Source of the DNA: Bidens hawaiensis
Lineage: Eukaryota; Streptophyta; Magnoliopsida; Asterales; Asteraceae
Reading direction: 5' to 3'
NCBI GenBank assembly: GCA_021521415.1
Contig: JAIQDT010000168.1
Span: forward strand, 876,501 to 940,500
DNA length: 64,000 bases
Program-made: the position numbers and the translations under genes
Shown here: positions 44,928 to 56,405 of the stretch, piece after piece
How the letters are laid out: each line of letters opens with the position of its first letter
Numbering within the stretch: position 1 is the stretch's first letter
The notes under the pieces: model-generated
What the model saw: only the letters and a program-made list of their open reading frames with translations
The model's database searches: none
What the model was told of the DNA's origin: nothing

Positions 44928-47024
44928 TTACAACTCTTCTTCGTCTTCACCCTCGTCTTCTTCACCACCCGAATTATCGGAAGAAAGCTTGTTCTCCGCC
45001 TGCTCATCATGAATAGGACGCTCTATTGGTATTTCGTCTTCAAAGTTTGCCTTGTGTTGTACACGATCCACCGCATCCAAATGGTCCTTTAGGCAAATGC
45101 AAACCTCTAGAGACTCGGGAGTTAATTTTGTTCTTCGCATTGATAATACCCTCCCACTAAGAGAAAAAACGATTCGGAAGCAACCGTTGAGGCTTGTACG
45201 GCAATCAAATCACGAGCCATGGCGGATAGAATAGGAAATTCGTTTTGTTTTCCTTTCCACCAAGCCAACAAATCAATATTGTGAATTTCGTCAACCGTTG
45301 CGCCCTCAACATAGTTTGCTCCACTATATCGACCAAGTTCGATAGTTGGTGTGTTTCCTCTTTGCCTCTTAGATGCCGATTCACGAACCGCATTCATCAA
45401 GTTTATAAGTGGGTCCTTGCACGGCCTACTAGTCGTTGTTTTTTTTCACAAAAAACAATTTCGTGATTGGACCATACATTTGAAAATAATGGTCATAAAG
45501 GTCTTGAAGGTTTTTGTTAAACTTTTCCTTCGCTTCTGTCGACAACTTCGGGTCGATCTCGTGCATACCCATGTTGTCGAATATTTCCTCGATCGTTGTC
45601 TCAACCCCATAAACATTCCAATAGGGGTTTAAAGCGGCGGCACAAGTAAAGACCGGCGGTATGTTTTCAAAATATTTTAAGAAAATTTCCTTCATTACCG
45701 CAACAATATTCTTGAAGAGTTTGTTCTTATCCTCAAACTCTTTAAAAGTACAAGACATGTAGTACAATTCTTGCAAAACCCAACAACTAGTAGGATAATA
45801 GACTCCCGATAACTTTGTTGTTGAGTTTTTGAACATGTCAAGATACTCCAACAAAAAACCGACATTGACCCAAACACTTTCCGGAAGCATATCGGCCTCG
45901 CGTACGTCAACAAGATTGTTATGAAAACTTTGTAGAGTTTGGCGTTGGGCGAAAGCACACTTGAGCATATGTCAAATTCAGTTCCAACGGGTTGGAACGT
46001 CCCAATTCGGCCCCAAATACTTTCTTTCAACCGACTTGCAATAGTTCTTATATTCAAGATGTCTTCTTTTACCACTTTTGAAAACATCTTGTAACATAAG
46101 TTTAAGGAATTTTAAATCGTCATAAATGTTTTCAATGTCGAAACCTTTTTGAACAACCAAGTTAATGATATGTGCAACACATCGAACATGAAAAATATCC
46201 CTGTAACAAGGTGGTGAATATTTAATGATAAATTTTTCTGTCGCCTTAGTATTGTTTGATGCGTTGTCAAACGAAATCGAAAATATTTTATTTCTCAAGT
46301 TGTAAGTCATTATAACTTCATCAAGCAATTCAAACAATTTTTCGACGGTATGTGGGAACGGGAAGTTTTCAAAAGAAATGGTGCGTTTCATCAATTGCCA
46401 TGTCACCGGATCAACCCAATGAGCGGTGACACATATGTATGATTCGGGTAACCTGTGTGGTGCCGACCAAAAATCAGTAGTTAAACTAACCATCGCTTTT
46501 AAAGAATGAAAAAACTCAATTAACTCTTTTTTAGCACACTCCCACAACTTGATACAATGACGTCTTAAGGTAGTACGACTTACATGTGTGTATCGCGGTT
46601 GTAGAGTTTCTCGAATCAACGACGTCAAATCCGGGTCGTCAAAGTGGTTAAACGGCAAACCTCGTTGAATAACAAACTTTGCCATTCTATCTTGAACTTG
46701 ATTCGTGTTGTAACGAAATAGTTTACCATCTTTACCCAAGTCAACTTGATCGGTTCCGCCAATGCCTTTCAAGGCTTTGCAATATGGCTTCTCGATGTAC
46801 TTTCTCAAAGTCGAGTTGGAATCGTGATTTAATTGTGTTCCACATAGTTTACAACGAGCCTTTTGATCACTATCGACATTGACAACCAAATCCCAATTCT
46901 TCCATATGTCTTGGTTTCGGTTATGGGTGACGACCGCAAGAACTTGTGGGTCATCAATAGCACGAACGGGTTCAATAAAAACACTCTTCTTAGCCTTGTT
47001 GTTAGTGTTTTTGTTGGGTGCCAT
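44928..47024 (-). pseudogene. hAT transposase with nonsense and frameshift lesions
   Basis: About 699 codons. The 5' part (47024-45978, 348 codons) has the BED domain (RCKLCG...SNSTLRKYIEKPYC, with Tyr where the His ligand is expected) and the hAT catalytic start LTTDFWSA with DxW-type Asp, then ISFDNASNN with the second Asp and HVRCVAHIINL. It stops at two in-frame TGA codons right after PTRWN. The same frame continues from 45968 to 45429. A one-base shift in an A run (near 45445) leads to NAVRESASKRQRG and the dimerisation motif WWKGKQNEFPILSAMARDLIA (45400-45125), and a second shift in a T run (near 45165) leads to the acidic tail ending 44928. A TATA-like word lies near 47120. It is dead as written; both frameshifts are in homopolymers and could be assembly errors, but the paired stops cannot. 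Confidence 0.9.
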
Positions 47025-47144
47025 AATAATATTGAGTCGGATGGACGGGTTTGCTAAAGGAGAAGAAGTATTTTAGTTTGTTTTTGAGTTTGGTGGTGAA
47101 ACAAGTGGTGGAAAACAAGTTATATATAGGTTTTGGGCATCAAA

Positions 47145-47465
47145 AACCGGTTTCAACGGCTATATTACCGTTGTTCCAACGGCTATTATTTTCTCAAAAA
47201 CTGGTTCCAATGGTAATATAGCCGTTGGAACCGGTTACAACGGCTATAATTCTCTCAAAAACCGGTTCCAACGAGTTTGACCTGCACCTGGCTTTTAAAA
47301 AAAAAACCGCCGGAACCGGGTATTTCGGGTAGGAACCAGACCGGGTACAATTTGGAACCGGGTAGGAACCGATTGGAAATATAATAAGTGAAACCGGGTA
47401 TTAGGTCAATCGGTACAAACTGGAACCGGTTCCGGGTCGGTTCCACCGGTTCGGTTCCAGAACCG
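47145..47465. repeat. hAT right subterminal repeat block
   Basis: Repeats of CCGGTTxCAACGGCTAT and GGAACCGG, including a near-perfect palindrome around 47205-47240 (AATATAGCCGTTGGAACCGG). It mirrors the left block. Confidence 0.8.
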
Positions 47466-47493
47466 GTTTTTTGTGCACGTCTAATGGATATCA

Positions 47494-48787
47494 TGAAGAA
47501 AGTAAAAGTAGCAACTTTGTGGCAATAGTCTACATCTCAAAACACATAAATTATATTACTTTGTTAATTAAATGTTATCGGTTTATGGTACATTATAGAT
47601 TTGTACTTGACTTTTGTTTCTAAGTTAAATCATTCTGTCATTTAGAGTCGCGTATAATTATGCCAAAATCCAAAAGTAGAAAGAAACCTATTCTAGAAAT
47701 TGTTTGGTGATTTCATTATACTATTCGTAAGGAAAGGGTTCAATTCATCATTGTTGCTTCAACGAAAAGGAAAGTCGATACATTTCTAAGTTACAGATTC
47801 ACAGCTTCCTGCATTATCATCAATCTGCATAATAGTATGAATTAATCAATCTATACACATCGTTTGACTTAATAAAAATCAGAACTTTTAACTTCAAAGT
47901 GTGATAATGAAAAGCCCAATTAAAGGTATAAAGTTGATGTCAAATTACAATCTGACACTTGGTCCGTTGTTCAGAACACACTAATCCTTGAATTTTGCTT
48001 GCATCTTGCTTGCAGAAGATGAACAAGCGTATCACTGAACACAAAAAAATATGAAGAAAACAATTTAAGTAAACAACCACTTGTAAGTTTTACATAATAA
48101 AGCGAAGAAAGCGTGGCTCTAACTCAAATAAAAATTCACAAAATTTAATAAATAAGTGGTTCACAAACATCTACAATCACTACAAAACAACCAAGTGATT
48201 CACAAAGTTTAATTCCATGGCAGTCATCAAAGTAAACTTTGTAATTCAAAATATAAAGTGAGATTTTACATCTAGGCTCGTTCTTTGATGCTGTAATCGA
48301 AGAAGAAGACGAAGAAGAAGAAAAAATAGAAAGCTGGTTAATAGAAAACCAGAGGCCACTAATTACAAATTATTAGGAACCCATTATATCAGAAAAAACC
48401 CATTATAGTCAAGTATTTGTCTTCTCTTTAACAGAAAAAACACAATATATCAAACACTCAAATTATTAGAAACCAAAACCTCAACATATGAAAAGCATAC
48501 AAAGTTAAAAAAATGTCAATTAACTACACATAAAGATGATGTGTGTATTGTATGTAATATATATAATCCACTATAACTAATCACTTGAATAATCAATTAG
48601 AGAATTTACAAACTTATAATAAGTATAAACTTCAATATATAAATAAATCCACAACAATGCGGACATTTCATCATACGCCTATAAGGCGTAAACAATACCT
48701 TCAAAAAGAAGGTAAATGAGAGACGCAAAATACAATTTCAAAGAACAGATGAAGCATCCACACCTAAAAAATGAGTAACGCTTACGT
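47494..48787. other. Non-coding stretch
   Basis: No gene recognised. A GAAGAAGAAGACGAAGAAG microsatellite lies at about 48297-48325. The rest is AT-rich. Confidence 0.5.
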
Positions 48788-48992
48788 TGTGTTCCCGAGT
48801 TCATTTATCAAAAGAAAAGCAAGGAAATAAAATTTTCTTTTCTTATCTTTTCTTTTGTAATCTCCTCTTTCTCTTCAGCTTATTTTTGTTCCAAATATTT
48901 CCAATTTGGAAAGACACAAATTCTTTTATTTTAATCATCATTTTCTCTTCTCTCACCTCCTTTTCTTTCCTTTAATGAAACTCGGGAACACA
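48788..48992. mobile_element. Purine/pyrimidine-rich MITE, best copy
   Basis: TGTGTTCCCGAGTTCATT and AATGAAACTCGGGAACACA are inverted repeats. The interior is polypyrimidine-rich. A further half copy with AATGAAACTCGGGAAAACA and AATGAAACTCAGGAACACA lies at about 49020-49106. Same family as the copy in OEP24 intron 2. Confidence 0.85.
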
Positions 48993-49105
48993 TCTTTTAA
49001 ATTTTCCTTCCTTTTCCTTTCTTAAATGAAACTCGGGAAAACAACATATTTTTTTCATCCCTCCTTTCCATTCCCTTTCCTCAGTTAATGAAACTCAGGA
49101 ACACA

Positions 49106-49735
49106 GTGTTAGAGCTGAAACCAAAAAAAATGAAATGCAATAAACATACAGACGGTAGAGAAGTACCGATGTGACACGATCACAGAAAACGAATTCACCA
49201 TTTACTGCCACCGTTAGCATTTAGATCTCGTAACCAACATCACCGCTTCTAGGGTTTCTATCTAAAGAGATAAAGAAAGAGAGCAGGTGGCCGGAATATC
49301 AGCGCCGACTACGATGATTAAGGCGGCAACCACCATGAAAAACCTTAAGTTTAACAGTCATGGCTCCCAACCACACCAACGTCTTAGCGTCATACTTCCC
49401 CCTAGAGTTCCTAAATGAAACCCGGCAACAACATCACCCTACCAGACCACCGACAACGCAATGTACGGCAACAGGGCAACAATAGTTACCAGCGGAGGTT
49501 TTGTTGAAAGTAACACCGTTGGATAGAAAGGAGAGCACATACAGAACCTAGAGAAGATTAGAGAGAGAGAGAGAGAAAATGAAAGAACCTTTTGTTTTAT
49601 CGGTTGTGGGAGACGTGTGAGTGGAAATAAAATGGTGGTCCAATGATTAGGCAGTTCAATTCTCATTGCATGATGTATAACTTTAATGCACCACTGACCC
49701 CCACAAATGTAGATGTATAAATAAATTATGATATC
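49106..49735. other. Non-coding stretch
   Basis: No gene supported. It is less AT-rich than its surroundings near 49200-49450, with a CTAGGGTTTCTATC word, so an old gene or UTR fragment is possible. A short GA repeat lies at 49563-49577. Confidence 0.4.
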
Positions 49736-49743
49736 TTTTTTTT
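49736..49743 (-). other. Poly(A) end of the L1-type LINE
   Basis: A T run on the plus strand immediately before the 3' UTR of the minus-strand LINE. Confidence 0.7.
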
Positions 49744-49828
49744 ATCAACGAATTTCATTAGAAAGCTAGCAAGGCGCTAGAAACCGAACACCGAAAAAAA
49801 CTTACATATTAAAATTAGACCAATCATT

Positions 49829-52800
49829 TCAAGCCAAATTTTTAAACGAATAAGAACGATTTTTAATCCAAAGGAAACCCAAAGATTTTATGTCCTCCAC
49901 CATTTTAGAAAAAAATAGCCGACTTGTTTTGAAAGATGACTTTGTTGCGGGTCTTCCATATGCTCCAACACGCCATGAGAATAATCCCATATAACACCTT
50001 GTTTTTCTTGTTCCCAAATTGCTAGATTCATGAATGGTGAGCAAATATCGGACCAAGAAGGCGAAGATCGGGGGAATATTACACCAGTTGCTAACAAACT
50101 ACCAGACTAAAGTAGCAAAATAGCATGAGGTGAAAAGATGTTCGCTCGTCTCCTCATATTCTTCACAGAGACAACATGTTTTCGGGCCCACGTCAACATT
50201 CCTATTTGAAAGGGCCACTCGAGTGGAGAGTCTATCCATTTCCGCTTTCCAAGCATGTATGTTGACCTTGATAGGGACCCAATTATTACATTTCATAATA
50301 AATGGGATAGACGAATTGGAGGATTTGAATAAAAAGTTGTTTCATGGAAGCAACCGTGAAGGATCCCACTGAACCGTTTTGCCAAACCCAAGTGTCTGGA
50401 GCAAGCTTAGGAGAGACAGATTGAAGCATATTTAAGAAATTCGAAAGTTCATTCAACTCATTTGATTCAAGGTTGATCGTTTCCACCTCCATTTCCAAAC
50501 AATTTTTCCTTCAACCATCTCGAAATGAGACTGCACCAGACTCGCTTTATGTTTTTCGATCAAAAACAGGTTAGGAAAGGCTTCTCTTAAGGGGACTAGG
50601 GCAACCCAAGGATCGATCCAAAATCTGATTTTATCTCCCGAGCCTAAAACGCCTTTGATGAGATTAGCTAAGTTGAGATCGGAAAAAGCAAGTTGGTTTT
50701 CCATTTTAGCAATAGTTTTCCAAGTTCCTGGAAGATTATTTGAATGAGGGAGAATAGGCCAAGATCTATTAGAAGAGTGTAACGACATCACCACCTTTCT
50801 CCATAGAGCAAGCAGTTCGGTCTTGAATCTCCACCACCACTTGGTTAGAAGGGCTGTATTAGCATCTCTAAGTGGGGTTAAAACCAAACCTTCTGCCTCT
50901 TTGGGGGAAGTAACCCGGTTCCAACTAACCCAACAAATTTTCTTTTTATCTTCATTCCCTCCCCAAAAGAAATTTCTTCTTTTCGCTTCTAATTGATCGA
51001 TAATCTTGCACGGGGCTTTGAAAAGGGAAAAAAAATACGTTGGAATGGTTTCCATTACCGATTTGAGAAACGTCAATCTACCTCCAACCGATAAAATAGA
51101 TGCTTTCCAAAGAGAAAGGCGCTTATCAAAAGAATCTAGAATCGAGTTCCAATTGGCAATTCGATTCATATTCGCCCCGATGAGGAGTCCAAGATAAGAA
51201 CAAGAAGAAAACCAGGTTTGCAACCAATCAAATTAGCATAAGCCGATATCTCATCCGATTTCACCTTTATACCCAAAATATTAGATTTGGAATAATTAAT
51301 TTGGAGACCGGAGACTAAATGAAAACATCTTAGCAACTGGGACAAGTTAAGCACGTTATAATTCAACCACTCCCCCACAAGAATGGCGTCATCGGCCTAA
51401 AGAAGATGAGAGACAGTGGGGCCATTAAACGGGAGGGAAACACCGCGAAAAATATCCAATTCATTAGCTTTGTTGAAAATACATGAGAAGGCTTCCATCC
51501 CGATGATGAAGAGAAAAGGCAAGAGCGGATCGCCTTGTCTAACACCTCTCTGAAACTGGAATTCAAAAGAAAGAGACCCGTTAACGAGAATTGAGGATCG
51601 GGCCGACACTAGAATACTTCTAATCCAGCCGCGCCATTTAGAAAGGAAATTCATCTGCTCGTGAATGGAATCAAGGAAAGACCAGTTGATGTGATCGAAG
51701 GCTTTTTCGAAATCTATTTTGAATATCAACAGTTTTGCCTTATTCTTTTTTGACCACGAAATGAGTTCGTTAATAATAAGCGGGCCATCAATTATATTCC
51801 TCCCCTTTAAGAAACCTGATTGAGTGTCTGAAATAATCGAGCTAATAACCGATTTTAGACTATTTACGAGAACTGCAAAGATGACTTAACTGATGCATCC
51901 AATTAGATTAATAGGTCTGAAATCTTTGAACCCGATAGGGTCGTTAACTTTGGGAAAAAGCGAGATAAAGGAGGAGCTGCATCCCTTAGAAATAGATTCT
52001 GTTTCATAAAAATGATGAAGTAAATTTATGAAATCCTGCCCTAGTAAGCTCCAAAACCTTTTAATGAACCGAAAGTTAAAGCCATTAGGACCCGGGGCGC
52101 GATCGTCACCACAATCCCAAACCGCCTTTTTTATTTCATCAACCGAGAACGGAATGATAAGCGCATCGGCCTCCAATTCAGAAAGACGTTTAATGCCGGA
52201 ACAAGTCAAATTATGTCTAGACATGGAAGTCTCTTTAAACCTATTTGAAAAAAAATTGCACGCTTCCCGTTTGATTAATTTTGGATTGCTGGTCCAAACC
52301 CCGTTAACCACCATGCCATGAACCTTACTCTTGATTTCTTTACTTTTAATAAGACCATGAAAGAAAGACGAGTTGTCATCTCCGTACGAGGCCCATTTGA
52401 CTCGAGATAGTTGTCTTAAGTCTTTTGATTTGAGGTCTGATAGGTCTGAGAGGCCCGCTCTACATTTCTCTTGAATCCATAGTTCTTCTTCCGACAGATC
52501 CCGAGCTTCCGAAATACCGTCTATCTTGTATAAACCGGAGGTAAAATTTTTAAAAGCCTCATTCTCTTTTTGTTTAGTTTCAGTCCACCAACCTTTCAAC
52601 CAAGTCTTAATATGTTTTAACTTATTTGTGAGAAGAACATCAGGAGGACCATCAAAAGAAAAAGAATTCACCGTTTTTTTAACCGTTTCTTCAAAGTCGG
52701 GCCTATCAAGCCACGAGTTAAAGACTCAAAAAGGTATAGGCCCAAAGTCGATAGGGTCAGTAGCTAAAATGATTGGTGAGTGATTCTAGAGGAAACGAGG

Positions 52801-53450
52801 AAGGGCGGTAAGACATGCGTCCGACCAAAGCTCAATAAAATTATGACATACCAAAAACGGTCAATTTTGCTAAGTTTGACCTTTGATCCTTTTCCTTTGC
52901 AAAAAGTATACCGCCTGCCTTTCATAGCATATTCGGATAGCTCGGCGGAAAAATTGAAATCATTAAAATCTTTGGCCTCTATTGGGTTACACATTGAGTT
53001 TTTCGGTCTTCAGGTGATCTGACTGCATTGAAATCTCCAAATAAGACCCACACCCTAGAACTAGCCTCCTTAATCAAACGAATTTCTTCCCACAGCTTCT
53101 TTTTAGCTCTAATACATTAGGGGGGCATAGACATTAAGAATATGAAATAGCGATACTTGCCCTTTCAGAAAACCGGATAGCAGAAGAAAATTTCTATTTT
53201 TTACCACATTTACAACTGAGAACACATTAGGATCCCACATACTAAGAATGCCACCAGACCTGCCTGTGACCACCTCTGAACTGAAAGTGTGATTACCCCA
53301 AAAAGATGGTTGATTAATCCCGGACAGGTCTGCAAACTGAGTTTCTTGAAATCCCAAAAAGCTAATTTTGTGACATCGTTTCAAATTACGTACCCAATTG
53401 GCCTTATCAACGTGACCCAAACCTCTGATACTAAGGCTTAAAAAATTCAT
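49829..53450 (-). pseudogene. L1-type LINE ORF2: APE endonuclease, reverse transcriptase, zinc knuckle (broken)
   Basis: Starts at 53450 with MNFLSLSIRGLGHVDKANWV, the usual ORF2 start. The APE-type endonuclease (GFQETQ near 53345, GDFNAV near 53030, SKIDRFW near 52870) is split by a shift near 53100. RT follows at 52671-51886 (APGPNGFNFRFIKRFW, FRPINLIGCIS), 51729-51397 (IFKIDFEKAFDHINW with catalytic Asp; FQRGVRQGDPLLPFLF) and 51378-51166, where the xADD box reads stop-ADDAILVG. The 51223-50453 frame is the RT thumb and connection (LSLWKASILSVGGRLTFLKSV). The C-terminal zinc region at 50296-50099 has TCCLCEEYEETSEHLF. Several frameshifts and at least one stop make it dead. A poly(A) end lies at 49736. 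Confidence 0.9.
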
Positions 53451-54286
53451 TTGAGAATAGAGATAAATACCTCACTTTCAACCATGTTCCGCACTTGGTT
53501 GTCAAATACCTGCAAGTTAGCACCAACGGCCTCCCCCACTCGAATCGTATTAGCAACTTCATCTTCTAATTTATTGTGATTCTCAGCAGGTTGCATGATC
53601 ATATCTTCTTGTTGGGACTCCGAAATCGGATTTGAAGGTATCGATTTGGAAGACACTAAGTCTGAGATCGTGGAGCCTTGAAACACCTTCCTTCTTCCCC
53701 CTGACCTGTGTTTTCTTTTAGATCTGTTGGCACCCTTTTGAAAGTGGATTCCCGGTGGGGGAAAATATTTGAGGAGAAAATGTTCAACCATCTGGTCCCA
53801 GGTAGTGATGTAACCAGAGGAAAGAGATTCTATCCATTCCAGGGCTTGACCCCTTAGAGAGAAAGGAAAGAGTTTGAGTTTGATCTGATCTTCTAAACAG
53901 TTTTGAATTTTAAAGGTTCCGCAGATGCGTAAGAATCGAGATATATGAGAAAGAGGGTCTTCGTCGAGGAGACCATGAAATTGAACTGAATTTTCTAGCA
54001 TATGAATGGTGCTTGATTTGATTTCGAAATGTTCGGTGATATCGGGTGGAGCCACTCCATTGCAATAGCCTTCGAGAGTTGGCTTGGCATATTGGCTCAT
54101 GTCCGGCTCATTTATCTGGGTCGCCATCATTTCTTCTGTTTGATTTTCTCCTGATGTCGTGGCGTCTACTGACTCGTCTTTGATTGTTTCGGCGGTTTCT
54201 GCAGTCCGTTTACGCGTTCGTCGATGAAAAAGTCGTTCCGGTTCAGAAATTGGAGAAACAAGCTCAGGCTCAAAAGTAGAGGACAT
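53447..54286 (-). CDS. Chimeric ORF: Athila-type gag N-terminus fused to LINE ORF1 tail
   Basis: 279 codons, no stop. Residues about 60-180 match the Ty3-gypsy (Athila-like) gag domain: SSTIHMLENSVQFHGL, DPLSHISRFLRIC, LRGQALEWIESLSSGYITTW and HFLLKYFPP. From about residue 183 (GIHFQKGANRSKRK) the sequence changes to a basic, then Ser-rich, segment that runs straight into LINE ORF2: its TGA overlaps the ORF2 ATG as ATGA. The join lies near 53740. It is probably the 5' truncation point of a LINE inserted in an Athila gag that happened to keep the frame. Not expected to be a functional gag, but expression cannot be excluded. Confidence 0.72.
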   Translation of the reverse strand: MSSTFEPELVSPISEPERLFHRRTRKRTAETAETIKDESVDATTSGENQTEEMMATQINEPDMSQYAKPTLEGYCNGVAPPDITEHFEIKSSTIHMLENSVQFHGLLDEDPLSHISRFLRICGTFKIQNCLEDQIKLKLFPFSLRGQALEWIESLSSGYITTWDQMVEHFLLKYFPPPGIHFQKGANRSKRKHRSGGRRKVFQGSTISDLVSSKSIPSNPISESQQEDMIMQPAENHNKLEDEVANTIRVGEAVGANLQVFDNQVRNMVESEVFISILK

Positions 54287-54540
54287 ACATGGGACTAAAT
54301 CAAATTTTAAACTAGTAAATTAAACTAAAGGTTAGTTAAAGTTAAACAAAGAGTTAGGCTAAGCTATTCTAAACTAAACTAGGTCTAAGTTAATTAATCT
54401 AAGGTAAATAAAGGTTAAAATTAGGCTAGCCGTAAAATTATATAGTTTAATAATAAAATAAAATAAAATTTAAGTAAAATTTGTACAATTATAGACAATG
54501 ATTAAATTAAAACTTGGATCGTTCTTAGAAACGTACCGTG
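54287..54540 (-). other. Athila-type untranslated leader
   Basis: AT-rich, no ORF, between the PBS and the gag ATG at 54286. Repeated TAAACTAA and AAATAAAATAAAAT words. Confidence 0.6.
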
Positions 54541-54558
54541 TCCCTGGTAACGGCGCCA
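54541..54558 (-). promoter_or_regulatory. Athila-type primer binding site (tRNA-Asp)
   Basis: Read on the minus strand as TGGCGCCGTTACCAGGGA, nearly the canonical Athila PBS (one or two changes). The LTR ends seven bases away. Confidence 0.88.
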
Positions 54559-54565
54559 AAAACTT

Positions 54566-56150
54566 TGATACGTGTTGCGTTAGTGTGGTGAAATTATGAA
54601 AGGATGGATTATTTAGCTTTTGCACAAGTTCGTGTTTTAAATTTATTAAAATGATTTCTTCAACGATTAAACATACAAAATAGGCATGTGTACCTATCGT
54701 ATATGTAGAATAGTATTGGTAAGAACCAAGTATCGATCTGTGGACACACATGTTTCTAATAATGAATCGCCGTTTTACTTTAATCGGAGGTTCTAATCAT
54801 TTTGAGGTTAATTTTTTGAACTTTATATAAAATATAAATACTTATATATAATATATAGGTGACCAAGACGAGAAATTCTAAACAAGTATTTCAATTATAG
54901 GAAGGTTACAATATAAAATCAAGAATCCACTCCATTTTATCATTGATAATTAATACGTAAACATGTGGTAAATCTTGCCGTAATAATATATGATAGATAT
55001 CTCCTCATTTCTAAGCGAGCATCTATGACAAAAAGGTAGTAGCATGTGCATTTTAAAGTCGACCCTTTCCTAATGTCATGCTACCTCGAGAATGTCAATT
55101 TAAGTTGGTAAGTACTTTCGTAAAGTATAAAGATTAGGATTGACACCGATTTCTCAAATACCAATTATAACAACTTCGGGTGGTTGTAGTTTAGTCACCC
55201 AACCTCCCCTTGGTTGATTTAAGTAGGTTATACTTACACATTCCATTAACATATGATTTTTTTTAACTAGCATGATATCCTAAGCAAAGCCATTTTCAGA
55301 TTACCAAGACTTAGAGAAATAGATCATAACTTATATCTCATCATTTCTAAATACAATATAAGGATCCATGTTTCGATAATTTATCAAAGTGTTTCTGTCT
55401 TTCAAGAATATGAATCAATCATGAATGTTTGCCAATAGAATTGACAATCACCAACTTTGAATTGTTGATTTAAGATGGTGAAACATTTCTCATCAAAAGA
55501 TAATTGTTAGATGACCATGTACTTTACTAGACTAACCCACATGTTTTATATAATTATCAAGTAAAAGAAAGCTTCTTCATAGATATTAGATGGTAAATGG
55601 AGTTTAGCTCATAATGAGCATAGTTATGAACATTAGAATGGATGATGATAACAAACACATGATTAAACTAGAACAATCTAACCAAATGTTGATGAATCTT
55701 CATTCTTAATGATGATGATGATGGTTGATGATGATGATCTCTAAGCCTTCAAACTCTTCACTAGATCTTCAGTATGAGTGTTTTTGGGTGTTTTTATAAG
55801 TGAAAACCGGATAGAACTCTCTTCAAGGCACACCAAATGAGTGCAATATGAGCTACTATTTATAGGCAATCTGGAGTGTGAGGCACGGGCCCGTTCTTAC
55901 ATGGGCACGCCCCGTGCATTTTTATTACATGTGCCAAATTCGTTTTGTCTTTTCTTGTAGATGACCACGGCCCCGTGGTCAAGGGCACGGCCCCGTGCTT
56001 TTATTACCAGTTTTTGTCTTTTCTAGTAAACTTTTGTCTTTTCTGGTGTTCAGAAGCATGGGGGCGTGTTTCTTGTTTTTCTTGTGTTTTCTTCCGTTTT
56101 TATTCGTCTTTTCGCTTGTTTCTTCGTTTGGGGCTCGGTTTCACCTGAAA
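54566..56150 (-). mobile_element. Athila-type 5' LTR (outer edge uncertain)
   Basis: Starts on the plus strand TGATACGTGTTGCG after the PBS. Non-coding. It contains GATGATGATG microsatellites near 55705-55740 and a cluster of GGCACGGCCCCGTG palindromic words at 55880-56000, common in long gypsy LTRs of composites. I could not fix the outer end; 56150 is an estimate. The body of the element is missing beyond the gag fragment. Confidence 0.55.
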
Positions 56151-56235
56151 TTACATTTTATTATGATAAGTAGCCTTATGTGCTATGTTATTTGATAGAA
56201 ATTGCAGTATTTAGAGATTATTTGATGTTAAAAAG

Positions 56236-56405
56236 ATGTTTAATTTTATGTACATCAAAATGTAAATGGAAAAACTCAAGGTAATATGGAAAATTACATG
56301 AAGATAAGGTGTGGGACAACGATGTATAATTTTATGTACATCAAAATGTGAATGGAAAAACTCAAGGTAATATGGCAAATTACATGAAGATAAGGTGTGG
56401 GACAA
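56236..56405. repeat. 86-bp tandem duplication
   Basis: Bases from about 56236 and from about 56322 repeat TAATTTTATGTACATCAAAATG...GATAAGGTGTGGGACAAC with few changes. Confidence 0.85.

Larger units (their letters stand above)
43979..47483 (-). mobile_element. hAT DNA transposon (3.5 kb) with two convergent genes
   Basis: Ends TAGGTGCACAAAA and, inverted, TAGACGTGCACAAAA. The ten-base direct repeat ATGGATATCA lies at 43969-43978 and 47484-47493 and contains the usual eight-base hAT duplication. Subterminal regions (44016-44262 and 47145-47465) are filled with GGAACCGG and CCGTTGGAACC words, the likely transposase binding sites. Inside are a damaged transposase on the minus strand and a small BED zinc-finger gene on the plus strand. 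Confidence 0.92.
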
